Counted from the first letter of the stretch, positions 7,615 to 16,232 are shown. The stretch is 64,000 nt of DNA from Desulfopila inferna (GCF_016919005.1 NZ_JAFFQE010000002.1:682001-746000); one strand, 5' to 3'. Program-made: numbers and translations. The notes: a model not told the origin generated them from the letters alone.

Positions 7615-9021
7615 TCAGCTGGAATTTACTTCCTCCCTCACCTCGATGAGCCGCTTGGCATCTATGCCATGCCGCTTCATTCTATTCCAGATGGTGACTC
7701 TCGATACACCAAGTATGTCCGCAGCCTTAGACTGATTCCCTCCAGTCCTCTTGAGGATCTCCAGTAATTCCCTGCGCTCTATCTCCTGCATATTGAAGGA
7801 GCTTTTTTTGGCAGCGGATGGTGGCCGTCTTCGGGGTTTGTAGATGGTTTCGGGGAGATGCTGTGGCTGAATGACCTCTTCATGGCAGGTAACGAAGGCA
7901 TACTCGAATGCCCCCTTCAGCTCTCTGACATTGCCTGGCCAGGAGTGATTCATCAGTATTTCGACGGTGTCTTTGCTGATTCCTTTGATGGTCTTGTTGT
8001 CTTTGAGGATCATTTTCTTGAGAAAGGATTCTGCCAGAAGGGGTATATCCTCAACCCGGTGGCGCAAGGGGGGCAGAAAGATGGGAATGACATTGATTCT
8101 GAAATAGAAATCCTTACGATAGTCACCGCGTTCCACCAGCTGCATGAGGTCCTGATTGGTCGCGGAGATAATGCGTACGTCGGTGCGAATGGGGCTGCTT
8201 GAGCCGACCCGCTCAATTACCTTTTCTTCGAGGACGCGCAGCAGCTTAGTCTGGGTAGAGATGGGAAGATCGCCAATTTCATCGAGGAAGATATTACCCT
8301 CGTTAGCTTTTTCGAAGCGGCCCACCCTGTCTTTATAGGCACCTGTATATGCTCCCCGGACATGGCCGAAAAGCTCGCTTTCCAGCAGTGATTCGGTAAG
8401 GGCGGCGCAGTTGACCTTGATGAAAGGTTTATCTTTTCTCAAGCCCAGGTTATGAATGGCGCGGCTGACCAGCTCTTTGCCGGTACCGCTTTCACCATAA
8501 ATGATAACGGGGGCATTAGAACCCGCGGCGTTTCTGATCATATCGAAGACCTGGTGCATTCTCGCCGAAACCCCGATTATTCCCTGAAAGTGGTCCTCGG
8601 AGTGGAGCTGCCGGCGGAAGGCTTCGATCTGATTTTCTTTCTCGGCTATATCGGAAATATCGGCAATGGTACCCACGGCGCCGATAACATTATTGTCAGC
8701 GTCCTTGAGAATGGCGGCGTTTTTCAAGGCCTGGAAAAAAGTGCCGTCTTTGCGGCGCACCGTGCATTTTCGCTGCTCAACCTCGCCGTAGCGGAAAAGA
8801 GCGCACCACTGATCCTCTCCCAGCGCCCGCGAGTCCGCACAGATATCACACTGCAGAATTTCGCAGGACTTGCCGATGATTTCGGCACGGGTATATCCGG
8901 TAATCTTTTCAAAGGCTTTGTTGACTGAAACAATCGCACCATGGGTGTTGACAATCATGATGCCGTCGCGGATGGTATCCACCACGGTTTTCCAGTATCC
9001 CTCAAGCTCTCGGCCGATCAT
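7615..9021 (-). CDS. PAS-containing sigma-54-dependent transcriptional activator
   Basis: A 468-residue enhancer-binding protein. An N-terminal PAS domain (about residues 10-125) carries clustered cysteines C53, C58, C61, C73 and C86 that could hold a metal or iron-sulfur cluster. The AAA+ domain (about 145-375) has Walker A GESGTGKE (176-183), the sigma-54 contact loop GAYTGA (223-228; Tyr for the usual Phe) and Walker B FLDEIGD (245-251). A Fis-type helix-turn-helix ends the protein (NQSKAADILGVSRVTIWNRM). AGGAGAAC lies before the ATG. It is transcribed away from the TusA-hdr-metF operon, whose promoter matches sigma-54, so this is its likely activator. Confidence 0.93.
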   Translation of the reverse strand: MIGRELEGYWKTVVDTIRDGIMIVNTHGAIVSVNKAFEKITGYTRAEIIGKSCEILQCDICADSRALGEDQWCALFRYGEVEQRKCTVRRKDGTFFQALKNAAILKDADNNVIGAVGTIADISDIAEKENQIEAFRRQLHSEDHFQGIIGVSARMHQVFDMIRNAAGSNAPVIIYGESGTGKELVSRAIHNLGLRKDKPFIKVNCAALTESLLESELFGHVRGAYTGAYKDRVGRFEKANEGNIFLDEIGDLPISTQTKLLRVLEEKVIERVGSSSPIRTDVRIISATNQDLMQLVERGDYRKDFYFRINVIPIFLPPLRHRVEDIPLLAESFLKKMILKDNKTIKGISKDTVEILMNHSWPGNVRELKGAFEYAFVTCHEEVIQPQHLPETIYKPRRRPPSAAKKSSFNMQEIERRELLEILKRTGGNQSKAADILGVSRVTIWNRMKRHGIDAKRLIEVREEVNSS

Positions 9022-9030
9022 ATGTTCTCC

Positions 9031-9083
9031 TGTTAAGCATTAACACTTGTAAAGCACAACACCCTTAACAGTTTAACACTTTG
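9031..9083. promoter_or_regulatory. Likely activator-binding region (repeated TTAACA)
   Basis: TGTTAAGCATTAACA (9031-9045) is a dyad with perfect 6-base arms. Further TTAACA words follow at 9065-9070 and 9073-9078, and TTAACACTT occurs twice. The group lies about 130-190 bases upstream of the sigma-54 promoter, where enhancer sites are expected, and next to the start of the activator gene, so it could also give autoregulation. Assignment is inference. Confidence 0.45.
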
Positions 9084-9107
9084 TTGACAAGGCGAATAGC
9101 TTTTGTT

Positions 9108-9124
9108 CTCCTACAGTGTAGGAG
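9108..9124. promoter_or_regulatory. Palindromic site CTCCTACAGTGTAGGAG
   Basis: A 17-base near-perfect dyad (7-base arms), about 90-100 bases before the sigma-54 promoter. It may be a binding site for the divergent activator or another regulator. Confidence 0.4.
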
Positions 9125-9209
9125 AGGTGCAGATTTGTTTTGTTTATGTCCTTGTAAAAAGGAAAAATATTTATATTTATGTTATGGATAAATATTTCTG
9201 ATCTGGCCA

Positions 9210-9225
9210 TGGCGCGGATGTTGCT
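9210..9225 (+). promoter_or_regulatory. Sigma-54 (-24/-12) promoter
   Basis: TGGCGCGGATGTTGCT fits the RpoN consensus TGGCAYRNNNNTTGCW at all defined positions but one (G for A), with the obligatory GG-N10-GC spacing. Transcription would start near 9236, leaving a leader of about 30 bases before the TTG start at 9265. Confidence 0.8.
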
Positions 9226-9264
9226 CGTAAATGGTGTTGAACACTTTACTTGGAGAACATTTCA

Positions 9265-9507
9265 TTGGCTGTAGATATTGAAAAAATAATTGATTTCAGG
9301 GACTCACTCTCGTCTATATCACTGCTCAAGGTGACGCAGGTATTCAACAAGATGAAGCCTTCTGAGATTTTGGAAATACGGGGCGCCGATCCCGATATCC
9401 GGCAGGATCTGTTCAAGGTTCTGCCGCAGACGGCTTATGAGATCGTCCACATCGAGGATGCAGCTGATGAGGATCGGAACCGGCTGCGGATTCGCAAATG
9501 CGGCTGA
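9265..9507 (+). CDS. TusA/SirA-like small protein lacking the active cysteine
   Basis: An 80-residue protein with the TusA-like two-layer fold signature: FRDSLSSISLLKVTQVFNKM aligns with the family pattern DxRGxxCPxPxLKxxxAL, followed by KPSEILEIRGADPDIRQDLF. The persulfide-carrying Cys is replaced by Ser (S16) and the first Pro also by Ser, so ordinary sulfur transfer seems impossible. TTG 9265 is chosen because GGAG (9252-9255) lies nine bases upstream; a TTG at 9250 would sit over that site. First gene behind the sigma-54 promoter and 73 bases before the Hdr selenoprotein, which suggests a structural or redox-partner role in that complex. Confidence 0.65.
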   Translation: MAVDIEKIIDFRDSLSSISLLKVTQVFNKMKPSEILEIRGADPDIRQDLFKVLPQTAYEIVHIEDAADEDRNRLRIRKCG

Positions 9508-9580
9508 ATCTCTGACGATGAAAGGCGTTGCCGGTTACATCGGCAACTGAACCAAATATCAAAACGTGTACAGGACAAAA

Positions 9581-10915
9581 ATGACGAAATCAATGGCAGA
9601 GAGCAGTATAACAATCAAAGGGAAAAGGAAGGGTTCCTTTCTGGACAAGGTTAAGGAGATATTGCCTGAAGGCGGCAACCTCAACCTTTGCCTGACGTGT
9701 GGCGCCTGTGCTTCCGGTTGCCCCGCTACCGGGCTTGCGGACATGGACCCCAGAAAATTCCTGCGCATGTGTGCGATGGGAATGGACGAGGAGGCAACAC
9801 AATCTCCGTGGGTGTGGATGTGTACCATGTGCCAGAGATGTATCTATGTCTGTCCCATGGAAATCAATATCCCACAACTTGTCTATAACGCCAGGGCCAC
9901 CTGGCCCCGTGACGAGCGGCCTAAGGGAATCCGGGACTCCTGCGATATGGCGCTTCGCAATGATTCAAACAGCGCCATGGGAACGGCTCCGGATGATTTT
10001 ATCTTTGTTGTCGAGGACGTACTGGCAGAATATCAGGAGTCCCAGCCGGAGTTCAAGGAAATGGTGGCCCCGATCGACAAGGCCGGCGCGCACTTTTTCC
10101 TTAATCAGAACTCCAGGGAGCCTGTAACCGAACCGGATGAACTGGTACCCTTATGGAAGATTCTCCATCTGGCCGGAGTGGACTGGACCTACGGCAGCAA
10201 GGGCTGGGCGGCGGAGAATTACTGCCTCTTCCTGGCCGATGATAAATGCTGGGAGCATGTGACCAGGGTTTCGGCAAAACAGGCCGATGAATTGGGGTGT
10301 AAGGTCTTTCTCAATACCGAGTGAGGCCACATAACATTCTCAGTCCGGGCCGGACTGAAAAAATTCAATATAGACCATAACTTTGAAGTCGCTTCAATTT
10401 ATCAGTATTACGCCAAATGGATCCGTGAGGGCCGCCTGAAGGTAAATTCCGACTGGAATAAAGAGCGCAAAATCAAGTTTACCATCCAGGACCCCTGTCA
10501 AATCGTGCGCAAGGGATATGGGGATGCCGTTGCCGATGACCTGCGCTATGTCGTGCAGCAGGTTGTCGGAGCAGAGAATGTCATCGAAATGACGCCGAAC
10601 AAATCCAACAATTACTGTTGCGGCGGCGGCGGCGGCTTCCTTCAGTCCGGATATACGGAGGAACGCAGAGCCTACGGTAAATTCAAGTTCGACCAGATAA
10701 TGGAGACAGGTGCCGATTACTGTATCACGGGCTGCCATAACTGTCATGCTCAGGTTCATGATATCGGTCATCATTTTGGAGGATCATACAGCACGGTTCA
10801 CCTCTGGACGCTTATCTGCCTGTCTCTGGGCATCTTAGGCCCGAATGAGCGTGAGTATCTTGGAGATGATCTGAAGGATGTTGACGTTTTTCACCCTGAA
10901 ACCTCCCTGTTTTAA
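9581..10915 (+). CDS. HdrC/HdrB-type iron-sulfur protein, probable selenoprotein (UGA at 10322-10324 read as Sec)
   Basis: Read through one in-frame TGA, this is a 444-residue heterodisulfide-reductase-like protein. Residues 37-47 (CLTCGACASGCP) and 81-91 (CTMCQRCIYVCP) bind two [4Fe-4S] clusters, as in HdrC. The C-terminal half is HdrB/DsrK-like with CCG features: DPCQIV, NYCCGGGGGF and CITGCHNC. The TGA is codon 248 in NTE-U-GHITF, where related proteins have ECGH, so Sec replaces a conserved Cys. The frame stays open on both sides and a SECIS-like hairpin follows. ATG 9581 follows AGGA (9572-9575). It probably carries the thiol/disulfide or electron-exit site for the HdrA encoded downstream. 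Reading it as two genes would break the CCG domain and leave the second half without a start. Confidence 0.85.
10322..10358 (+). promoter_or_regulatory. UGA codon and bacterial SECIS-like stem-loop
   Basis: Sixteen to 34 bases after the TGA, TCAGTCC (10340-10346) pairs perfectly with GGACTGA (10352-10358) around the loop GGGCC. The apical loop begins with G and lies about 22-26 bases after the UGA, within the range known for bacterial SECIS elements that recruit SelB. Confidence 0.75.
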
Positions 10916-10967
10916 TGATCCGGCGTTTTTTCTGCGTCTTTGCGGGAGAAAAAACCGGAGAAGGCGC

Positions 10968-11020
10968 TTATCCGGGAATACCGGGTCGGTGCCCGGATAA
11001 TTATTTTCTTGTATTTTTGT
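10968..11020 (+). terminator. Intra-operon hairpin with T-rich tail
   Basis: TTATCCGGG (10968-10976) pairs with CCCGGATAA (10992-11000) and is followed by TTATTTTCTTGTATTTTTG. It lies between the Hdr selenoprotein and the first metF-like gene. It could terminate part of the transcripts so that the first two genes are made in excess, or mark a processing site. Confidence 0.6.
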
Positions 11021-11108
11021 AAGAATCTAATTTTTCTAGAGGCGTCAGCTTCGCTGGCTGATTGAGGGAGAATTACTAACCGACATCTCTGATTAGGAGG
11101 AAAAATAC

Positions 11109-11981
11109 ATGAGTTTGCAGAAAAAATTGTCATCAAAAGAATTTGTTGTATTGGCCGAGATGCACACCCCCAAAGGCGTCAATATCGCCAGATTGGTAAA
11201 TGATGCGCGTCGAATCAAGGGAAGGGTGGATGCCATAGTCGTGCCCGATATGGACAACGGTATCGTCAGGATGAGCGCCCTGGCCGGCGGTGTGCTGATG
11301 CGCCAGGAAGGGATCGAGACGGTTATGCATATGTATTGCCGGGATCGCAACCGCCTTGCTCTTCAGGGTGATGCCATGGCGGCTCATGTGTTGGGCATTC
11401 AAAACATTCTCGTGGTTCATAGCGAGGAGATGAGCCAGAGTGATCACCGTGAAGCGCAGACCGTCAATGATATAGATGAAGTCGAGCTACTTGCTGCTCT
11501 GAGATCGCTTTCCGGAGGCAGGGACATGGAGGGGTTTGAGCTTGACGGCGCCCCCGCCTTTACGGCGGGCTGCACCATTGCCCCTTATGAAAATGACAAG
11601 GAGCTTGATAAGGAGCTTGAACTGGCCAAAAGGAAAATTGAGGCCGGCGCTTCTTTTGTTATTACACCTCCCGTTTTCGATATGGGCGGTTTTGAAAAAT
11701 TCATGGAGAAGGCCAAGGGGCTGGCGGTACCAATCATTCCCACGGTTTTCCTGCTAAAATCTCTTGCTATCGCTCAGTATATTGCCAACAGTGAACCCGG
11801 CGCCGATATTTCGGATGAACTGATTCGTAGAATCAGAAAATCTCCCGACAGGGAGCTTGAGGGCATCAAGATTGCCGGTGAAACCATTGCGGTGCTGCGG
11901 CGCGCGGCCCAAGGTGTCAAGGTCCAGACGCTGGGCTGGGAACACAAGCTTCCGGATATTCTTGATGCCGCCGGAATCTGA
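11109..11981 (+). CDS. Methylenetetrahydrofolate reductase-like protein (MetF family, first copy)
   Basis: A 290-residue protein with the MTHFR beta-alpha barrel fold: FVVLAEMHTPKGVNIARLV at the start, MHMYCRDRNRLALQGDAMAA (folate/flavin region; the DRNR motif is shared with MetF), then GASFVITPPVFDMGGFEKFM and IIPTVFLLKSLAIAQYIAN. GGAGGA precedes ATG 11109. A second, more typical MetF is encoded at 16229, so the operon holds two paralogues; this one may bind a different C1-folate form or be a structural partner. It lies between the Hdr selenoprotein and HdrA genes. Confidence 0.8.
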   Translation: MSLQKKLSSKEFVVLAEMHTPKGVNIARLVNDARRIKGRVDAIVVPDMDNGIVRMSALAGGVLMRQEGIETVMHMYCRDRNRLALQGDAMAAHVLGIQNILVVHSEEMSQSDHREAQTVNDIDEVELLAALRSLSGGRDMEGFELDGAPAFTAGCTIAPYENDKELDKELELAKRKIEAGASFVITPPVFDMGGFEKFMEKAKGLAVPIIPTVFLLKSLAIAQYIANSEPGADISDELIRRIRKSPDRELEGIKIAGETIAVLRRAAQGVKVQTLGWEHKLPDILDAAGI

Positions 11982-12046
11982 TTCGTGCAGATGTTGACAA
12001 TAAAGGCTGAACTGTACCCTTTCAATCAGTGACTAAGAAGGTAGAA

Positions 12047-15000
12047 ATGCAGAATACAAAAGAACTTCCAACCAGCAATAAGGTGCTTGTTATAGGCGGT
12101 GGCCTTGGTGGCATTCGCACCGCACTTGATCTGGCAGAAGCTGAAAAGGATGTGATCCTGGTCGATAAGTCCTATAATATCGGTGGACTGATGACCCAGC
12201 TTGACAGAACCTTTCCCACCAATAACTGTGATTTGTGCACTATCTCTCCAAATCTTTCGGAGAGCGGCAGACAGAAGCATATTGAGCTCCAGGCGATGAC
12301 CACGGTGCTCGGTATTAGTGGAGAAAAGGGAAATTTCACGGCCAGCCTGCAGACCAGACCGCGCTACATAAATCTGGAAAAATGTACGGCCTGCGGTGAG
12401 TGCCTCAAGGCATTTCCCGAATGTGTGCGTTTCACGCCTGGGCTTGATCACCGTGCCCCGACCTGTATGCGCTATCCTCAAGCCATTCCGCAGGCATATT
12501 CGATCGATCTGGAAAAATGCGATGACATCAAGGCCCTGGTCAAGGTCTGTCCGGCTGGTGCCATCATCCCCGATGATATCGGCAGAAACCGGGAGGTGAA
12601 ATGCGGTGCCGTTGTTCTAGCCATGGGTGCCGAGCTTTTTGACCCCAGCCATCTCGATTATCTGGCCTACTCCGCCCAACCGGATGTAGTTACCAGTCTG
12701 GAATATGAACGGATCCTTTCGGCTTCCGGGCCGACCCAGGGTATGCTGCTGAGACCGTCCAACAATGAACGGCCCAAGAAGATTGCCTGGCTCCAGTGCA
12801 TCGGCTCCCGCGGCATCCAGAAGGGTGCGGGCTCCCACTGTTCCAGTGCCTGCTGTATGTTTGCCCTGAAGGAAGCAATGGTCACCAAGGAGCGTTTTCG
12901 GGATGATATCGAAACCACCATTTTTTATATGGATATGCGTACCTTCGGCAAGGATTACGAGCTGTATTATCAGCGGGCCAAAAATGATTTCGGCGTCCGT
13001 TTTATCCACAGCCGGCCCCACTCTATCCTCCAGGCCGAGGGTGAAAAGGATCTGCATCTCTCCTATACGCTCGAAGGCAATGCCAGTCAGATCACCGAAT
13101 CGTTCGACATGGTGGTTCTCTCCACCGGCTTTAAGGTCGGCGAAGAGAGCAGGGAGCTTCTGGAAAAGCTTGGCCTGAAAATCAACAGCAATAATTTTCC
13201 GGTCACTGCCGGATTTAATCCGGTGGCGACCTCTAAACCCGGAATTTATGTCTGCGGCACGCTTCAGGAGCCAAAAGACATCCCCGAAACCATGGTTCAG
13301 GCCAGCGCCGCAGCATGCATGGCGGGCAAGGATATTGCGCCTTCCATAGCCGATGAAGATAAGGAACCATTGATGCCGGAAAAAGACATCAGCGGAGAAG
13401 AGCCCAAAGTCGGGGTCTTCATTTGTGACTGTGGAGAGAATATCGGTGCGGTTGTCGATGTGGAACAGCTCGTGGAATATGCGGCCGGGATTCCCGGCGT
13501 TGCCGTTGCCGAGGCTAAAGGGCATGGCTGCAGCCGTGAATCAATGGAACAGATCAAGTCCACTATCATCGAGCAGGGACTTAACCGCGTTGTCATTGCC
13601 GGTTGCTCTCCGAGAACCCATGAAGCCAAATTTCAGGAGTTGATTCGTCAGGCCGGTTTGAACAAGTATCTTCTGGAAATGGCCAATATCCGCGATCAGT
13701 CCACCTGGGTTCATGGAGCCGAACCCGCTCTTGCCACCGGCAAGTCCAAGGATCTGATTCGGGTGGCGGTTGGCGGAGCCATCGCCTCCAAGCCGCTTTC
13801 CGAGCACAGTCTGCCCATGAATAAGAATATTCTGGTGGTTGGGGGAGGCGTTACCGGTATGACAACGGCCCTGGAGCTTGCCGGACAGGGATTTAAGGTA
13901 TACCTGGCTGAGAAGAGTCCATCACTGGGAGGTGTGGCCAAGTCGCTGCGCAAAACCCTGGAAGGCGATGATGTCCAGGCCCTGGTGGCTGACCTCATTG
14001 CCCAGACGGAGGCTCACGAGAGTATAGAAGTGATTACCGGAGCAATCATTGTTGATCATACCGGTATGCCGGGGATGTTCAAAACTGGAATGCAGGTTGG
14101 CAAGCAGATGTTTTATCGGCAGATTGAACATGGCGTCACCGTCATGGCCACCGGTGCCCTGCCAAACCGTCCCAAGCAATATCTTCTCGGTGAAAACGAC
14201 AATGTGCTCACCCAGCTGGAGATTCAGACTCTCATTGAGGACAAGCCGGAGACTGTCAAGACCTGGGACAACGTGGTCATGATCCAGTGTGTCGGCTCTC
14301 GCAATGAAGAAAATCCCAATTGCTCGAGAATCTGCTGCCAGAATGCGGTAAAAAACGCACTGCGGCTGGTTGAGACCAATCCGGATATTCGCGTGTTCGT
14401 ACTTTACCGCGATATGCGAACCTATGGCTTCCAGGAAGAATATTATCAGAAGGCTCGGGAGAAGGGCGTCATCTTTGTACGCTATGATAGCGATGCTCCT
14501 CCAACGGTCAAAGAGGCGGGCAAGATTATCGAGGTTAGCTTTACCGATCCCATTCTCGGTATGAATCTGACAGTTGCGGCTGACTGTCTCTGTCTCAGCA
14601 CCGGTCTGATTGCCGATAAAGACTCCACAGAGGAACTTGCGCAGGTCTTTAAACTGCAGCGCACCGGTGATGGATATTTCCTGGAGGATCATGTCAAGCT
14701 GCGGCCGGTAGACCTGGCCATGCCCGGCTTTTATGTGGCCGGAACGGCGCATTCGCCCCGGTCCATCCGGGAGAGTCTGGTTCAGGCCCGCGCCGCCGCA
14801 TCCCGGGCACAGGCGCTGTTGGCCAGGGACTTCATCAACCTGGGAGCGGCATCTGCGAAAGTTGATGGAAATAAATGTGCGGCCTGCCTGATTTGCGTCA
14901 GGGCCTGTCCCTTCGGCATTCCCTTTATTAATGCGGAGGGCTATTCCGAGATAGATCCTGCACAATGTCATGGCTGCGGGCTGTGCGCTTCCGAGTGTCC

Positions 15001-15091
15001 GGCCAAGGCTATTCAGCTGATGCAGTTTGAAGATGATAGAATTCTAGCAAAAATTGAAGATTTGTTTGAAAGATTGGAGGCCAAGGCATAA
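12047..15091 (+). CDS. hdrA: HdrA-like flavoprotein, double-length form
   Basis: A 1014-residue HdrA, the flavin-bifurcating subunit of heterodisulfide-reductase complexes. It has two FAD-binding halves (VLVIGGGLGGIRTALDL near residue 14; ILVVGGGVTGMTTALELAG near 600) and two ferredoxin-type clusters near the C-terminus (CAACLICVRACP; CHGCGLCASECP). The HdrA-specific Cys region is FPTNNCDLCTISPN. An N-terminal ferredoxin motif is degenerate: CTACGECLKAFPEC has Phe where the fourth Cys of CxxCxxCxxxCP is expected. ATG 12047 follows AAGAAGG; a GTG at 12029 is less likely. One base overlaps mvhD, implying coupled translation. Expected to take electrons from MvhD and pass them to the Hdr and MetF modules. 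Confidence 0.93.
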   Translation: MQNTKELPTSNKVLVIGGGLGGIRTALDLAEAEKDVILVDKSYNIGGLMTQLDRTFPTNNCDLCTISPNLSESGRQKHIELQAMTTVLGISGEKGNFTASLQTRPRYINLEKCTACGECLKAFPECVRFTPGLDHRAPTCMRYPQAIPQAYSIDLEKCDDIKALVKVCPAGAIIPDDIGRNREVKCGAVVLAMGAELFDPSHLDYLAYSAQPDVVTSLEYERILSASGPTQGMLLRPSNNERPKKIAWLQCIGSRGIQKGAGSHCSSACCMFALKEAMVTKERFRDDIETTIFYMDMRTFGKDYELYYQRAKNDFGVRFIHSRPHSILQAEGEKDLHLSYTLEGNASQITESFDMVVLSTGFKVGEESRELLEKLGLKINSNNFPVTAGFNPVATSKPGIYVCGTLQEPKDIPETMVQASAAACMAGKDIAPSIADEDKEPLMPEKDISGEEPKVGVFICDCGENIGAVVDVEQLVEYAAGIPGVAVAEAKGHGCSRESMEQIKSTIIEQGLNRVVIAGCSPRTHEAKFQELIRQAGLNKYLLEMANIRDQSTWVHGAEPALATGKSKDLIRVAVGGAIASKPLSEHSLPMNKNILVVGGGVTGMTTALELAGQGFKVYLAEKSPSLGGVAKSLRKTLEGDDVQALVADLIAQTEAHESIEVITGAIIVDHTGMPGMFKTGMQVGKQMFYRQIEHGVTVMATGALPNRPKQYLLGENDNVLTQLEIQTLIEDKPETVKTWDNVVMIQCVGSRNEENPNCSRICCQNAVKNALRLVETNPDIRVFVLYRDMRTYGFQEEYYQKAREKGVIFVRYDSDAPPTVKEAGKIIEVSFTDPILGMNLTVAADCLCLSTGLIADKDSTEELAQVFKLQRTGDGYFLEDHVKLRPVDLAMPGFYVAGTAHSPRSIRESLVQARAAASRAQALLARDFINLGAASAKVDGNKCAACLICVRACPFGIPFINAEGYSEIDPAQCHGCGLCASECPAKAIQLMQFEDDRILAKIEDLFERLEAKA

Positions 15092-15534
15092 TGGAGAAAT
15101 TCGAACCGGTAATTGTGGCATTCTGCTGCCACTACTGTGCATATACGGCAGCCGACATGGCAGGCAGCCAGAGGCTGCCTTATCCTGCCAACGTCAAGAT
15201 CATCCGGGTCCCATGTTCCGGCAAGGTTGATGCCATGCATATTGTCAAGGCCTTTGAAAAAGGGGCTGACGGTGTCTATGTGGCGGGTTGCCTGGAGGGT
15301 GACTGCCACTTTAAGAACGGCAACAACAGGGCTGCAAAAAGGGTCGAATATGTCCAGAAGTATCTGGATGAGATCGGCATAGAAAGCGAACGGCTGCAGA
15401 TGGTGCGGATGTCCGCCGGAATGGGGTATCGCTTTGCCCAGATAGCCACCGAGATTACAGAAAAAATCCGCGAGCTCGGACCGAGCCCGATTAAGTCAGG
15501 CGCCGCCGAAAAAGCCGGCAAAGTGACCTGTTGA
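15091..15534 (+). CDS. mvhD: MvhD-type iron-sulfur protein (HdrA electron-transfer partner)
   Basis: A 147-residue [2Fe-2S] protein of the MvhD/FlxD family that links an electron donor to HdrA. Family marks: FCCHYCAYTAADMAG near the N-terminus, IRVPCSGKVDAMHIVKAFEKGADGV and VAGCLEGDCHFKNGN. Its ATG overlaps the hdrA stop codon (TAATG). No hydrogenase genes follow, so the donor is more likely a dehydrogenase or NAD(P)H-linked partner encoded elsewhere. Confidence 0.93.
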   Translation: MEKFEPVIVAFCCHYCAYTAADMAGSQRLPYPANVKIIRVPCSGKVDAMHIVKAFEKGADGVYVAGCLEGDCHFKNGNNRAAKRVEYVQKYLDEIGIESERLQMVRMSAGMGYRFAQIATEITEKIRELGPSPIKSGAAEKAGKVTC

Positions 15535-15563
15535 TGGAAAATTCAGAAGGAGAGTGAACGACA

Positions 15564-16232
15564 ATGATCACTGCTGAGAGAAAACCCTTAGAAGAACTGA
15601 TTGAATATATCAAACCCTACAAGCGTATCCTGCTGCTCGGCTGCAACGAGTGTGTAACGGTATGCGCCGCCGGCGGGCGCAAGGAAGTGGGGCTTCTGGC
15701 CTCCGGTCTGCAGATGGCCCTGTTGAAGTCGGGAAGTTCCATCGATATCAGGCAGCACACCCTGGAGCGACAATGCGACCCTGAATATGTCGAAGAACTT
15801 GTTCCCATGATCGGTGGTGCCGAGGCTATCATGTCCATGGCCTGCGGCTGTGGTGTCCAGCAGCTTGCCGCCAGATTCAAGGATATGCCGGTTTTTCCGG
15901 CGGTAAACACCAAATTTATGGGCGCATCCGAACGTCAGGGTGTCTGGGCGGAGCGCTGTCAAGGCTGCGGCGACTGCATGCTCGGACGGACGGGCGGCAT
16001 CTGCCCAGTTGCCAGGTGCGCCAAACAGCTTATGAACGGCCCCTGCGGCGGTTCAGCAGGTGGAATCTGCGAGATTGGCGATGATGTTGATTGCGCCTGG
16101 CAGCTCATCTGGGATCGTATGAAGGCACTCGGCATAGAGGAGAGCTTTGTTGAGATAACGCCTGCCAAGGATTGGAGATCCGGCGGAGGCAGTGGACCGC
16201 GAAAGATAATTAGAGAGGATTTAGCAGAATGA
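15564..16232 (+). CDS. metV: MetV, zinc/iron-sulfur partner of methylene-THF reductase
   Basis: A 222-residue protein of the MTHFR C-terminal (MetV) family, rich in cysteine. It has LLGCNECVTVCAAGG, MACGCGVQQLA, and the family signature CQGCGDCMLGRTGGICPVARCAKQLMNGPCGG, spread over residues 131-165. In acetogens MetV forms a complex with MetF and couples it to an electron donor. GGAG lies before ATG 15564, and its stop overlaps the metF start (ATGA), indicating tight coupling with the next gene. Confidence 0.92.
   Translation: MITAERKPLEELIEYIKPYKRILLLGCNECVTVCAAGGRKEVGLLASGLQMALLKSGSSIDIRQHTLERQCDPEYVEELVPMIGGAEAIMSMACGCGVQQLAARFKDMPVFPAVNTKFMGASERQGVWAERCQGCGDCMLGRTGGICPVARCAKQLMNGPCGGSAGGICEIGDDVDCAWQLIWDRMKALGIEESFVEITPAKDWRSGGGSGPRKIIREDLAE

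Noticed and set aside
10505-10915. Separate gene starting at an internal ATG after the UGA
   Set aside because: No ribosome site, and it would begin inside the CCG domain; the frame is continuous with the upstream part through one UGA.
12617-13525. Long open frame on the minus strand opposite hdrA (also 13922-14971)
   Set aside because: Shadow of the hdrA codon pattern; hdrA has clear domains over the whole length.
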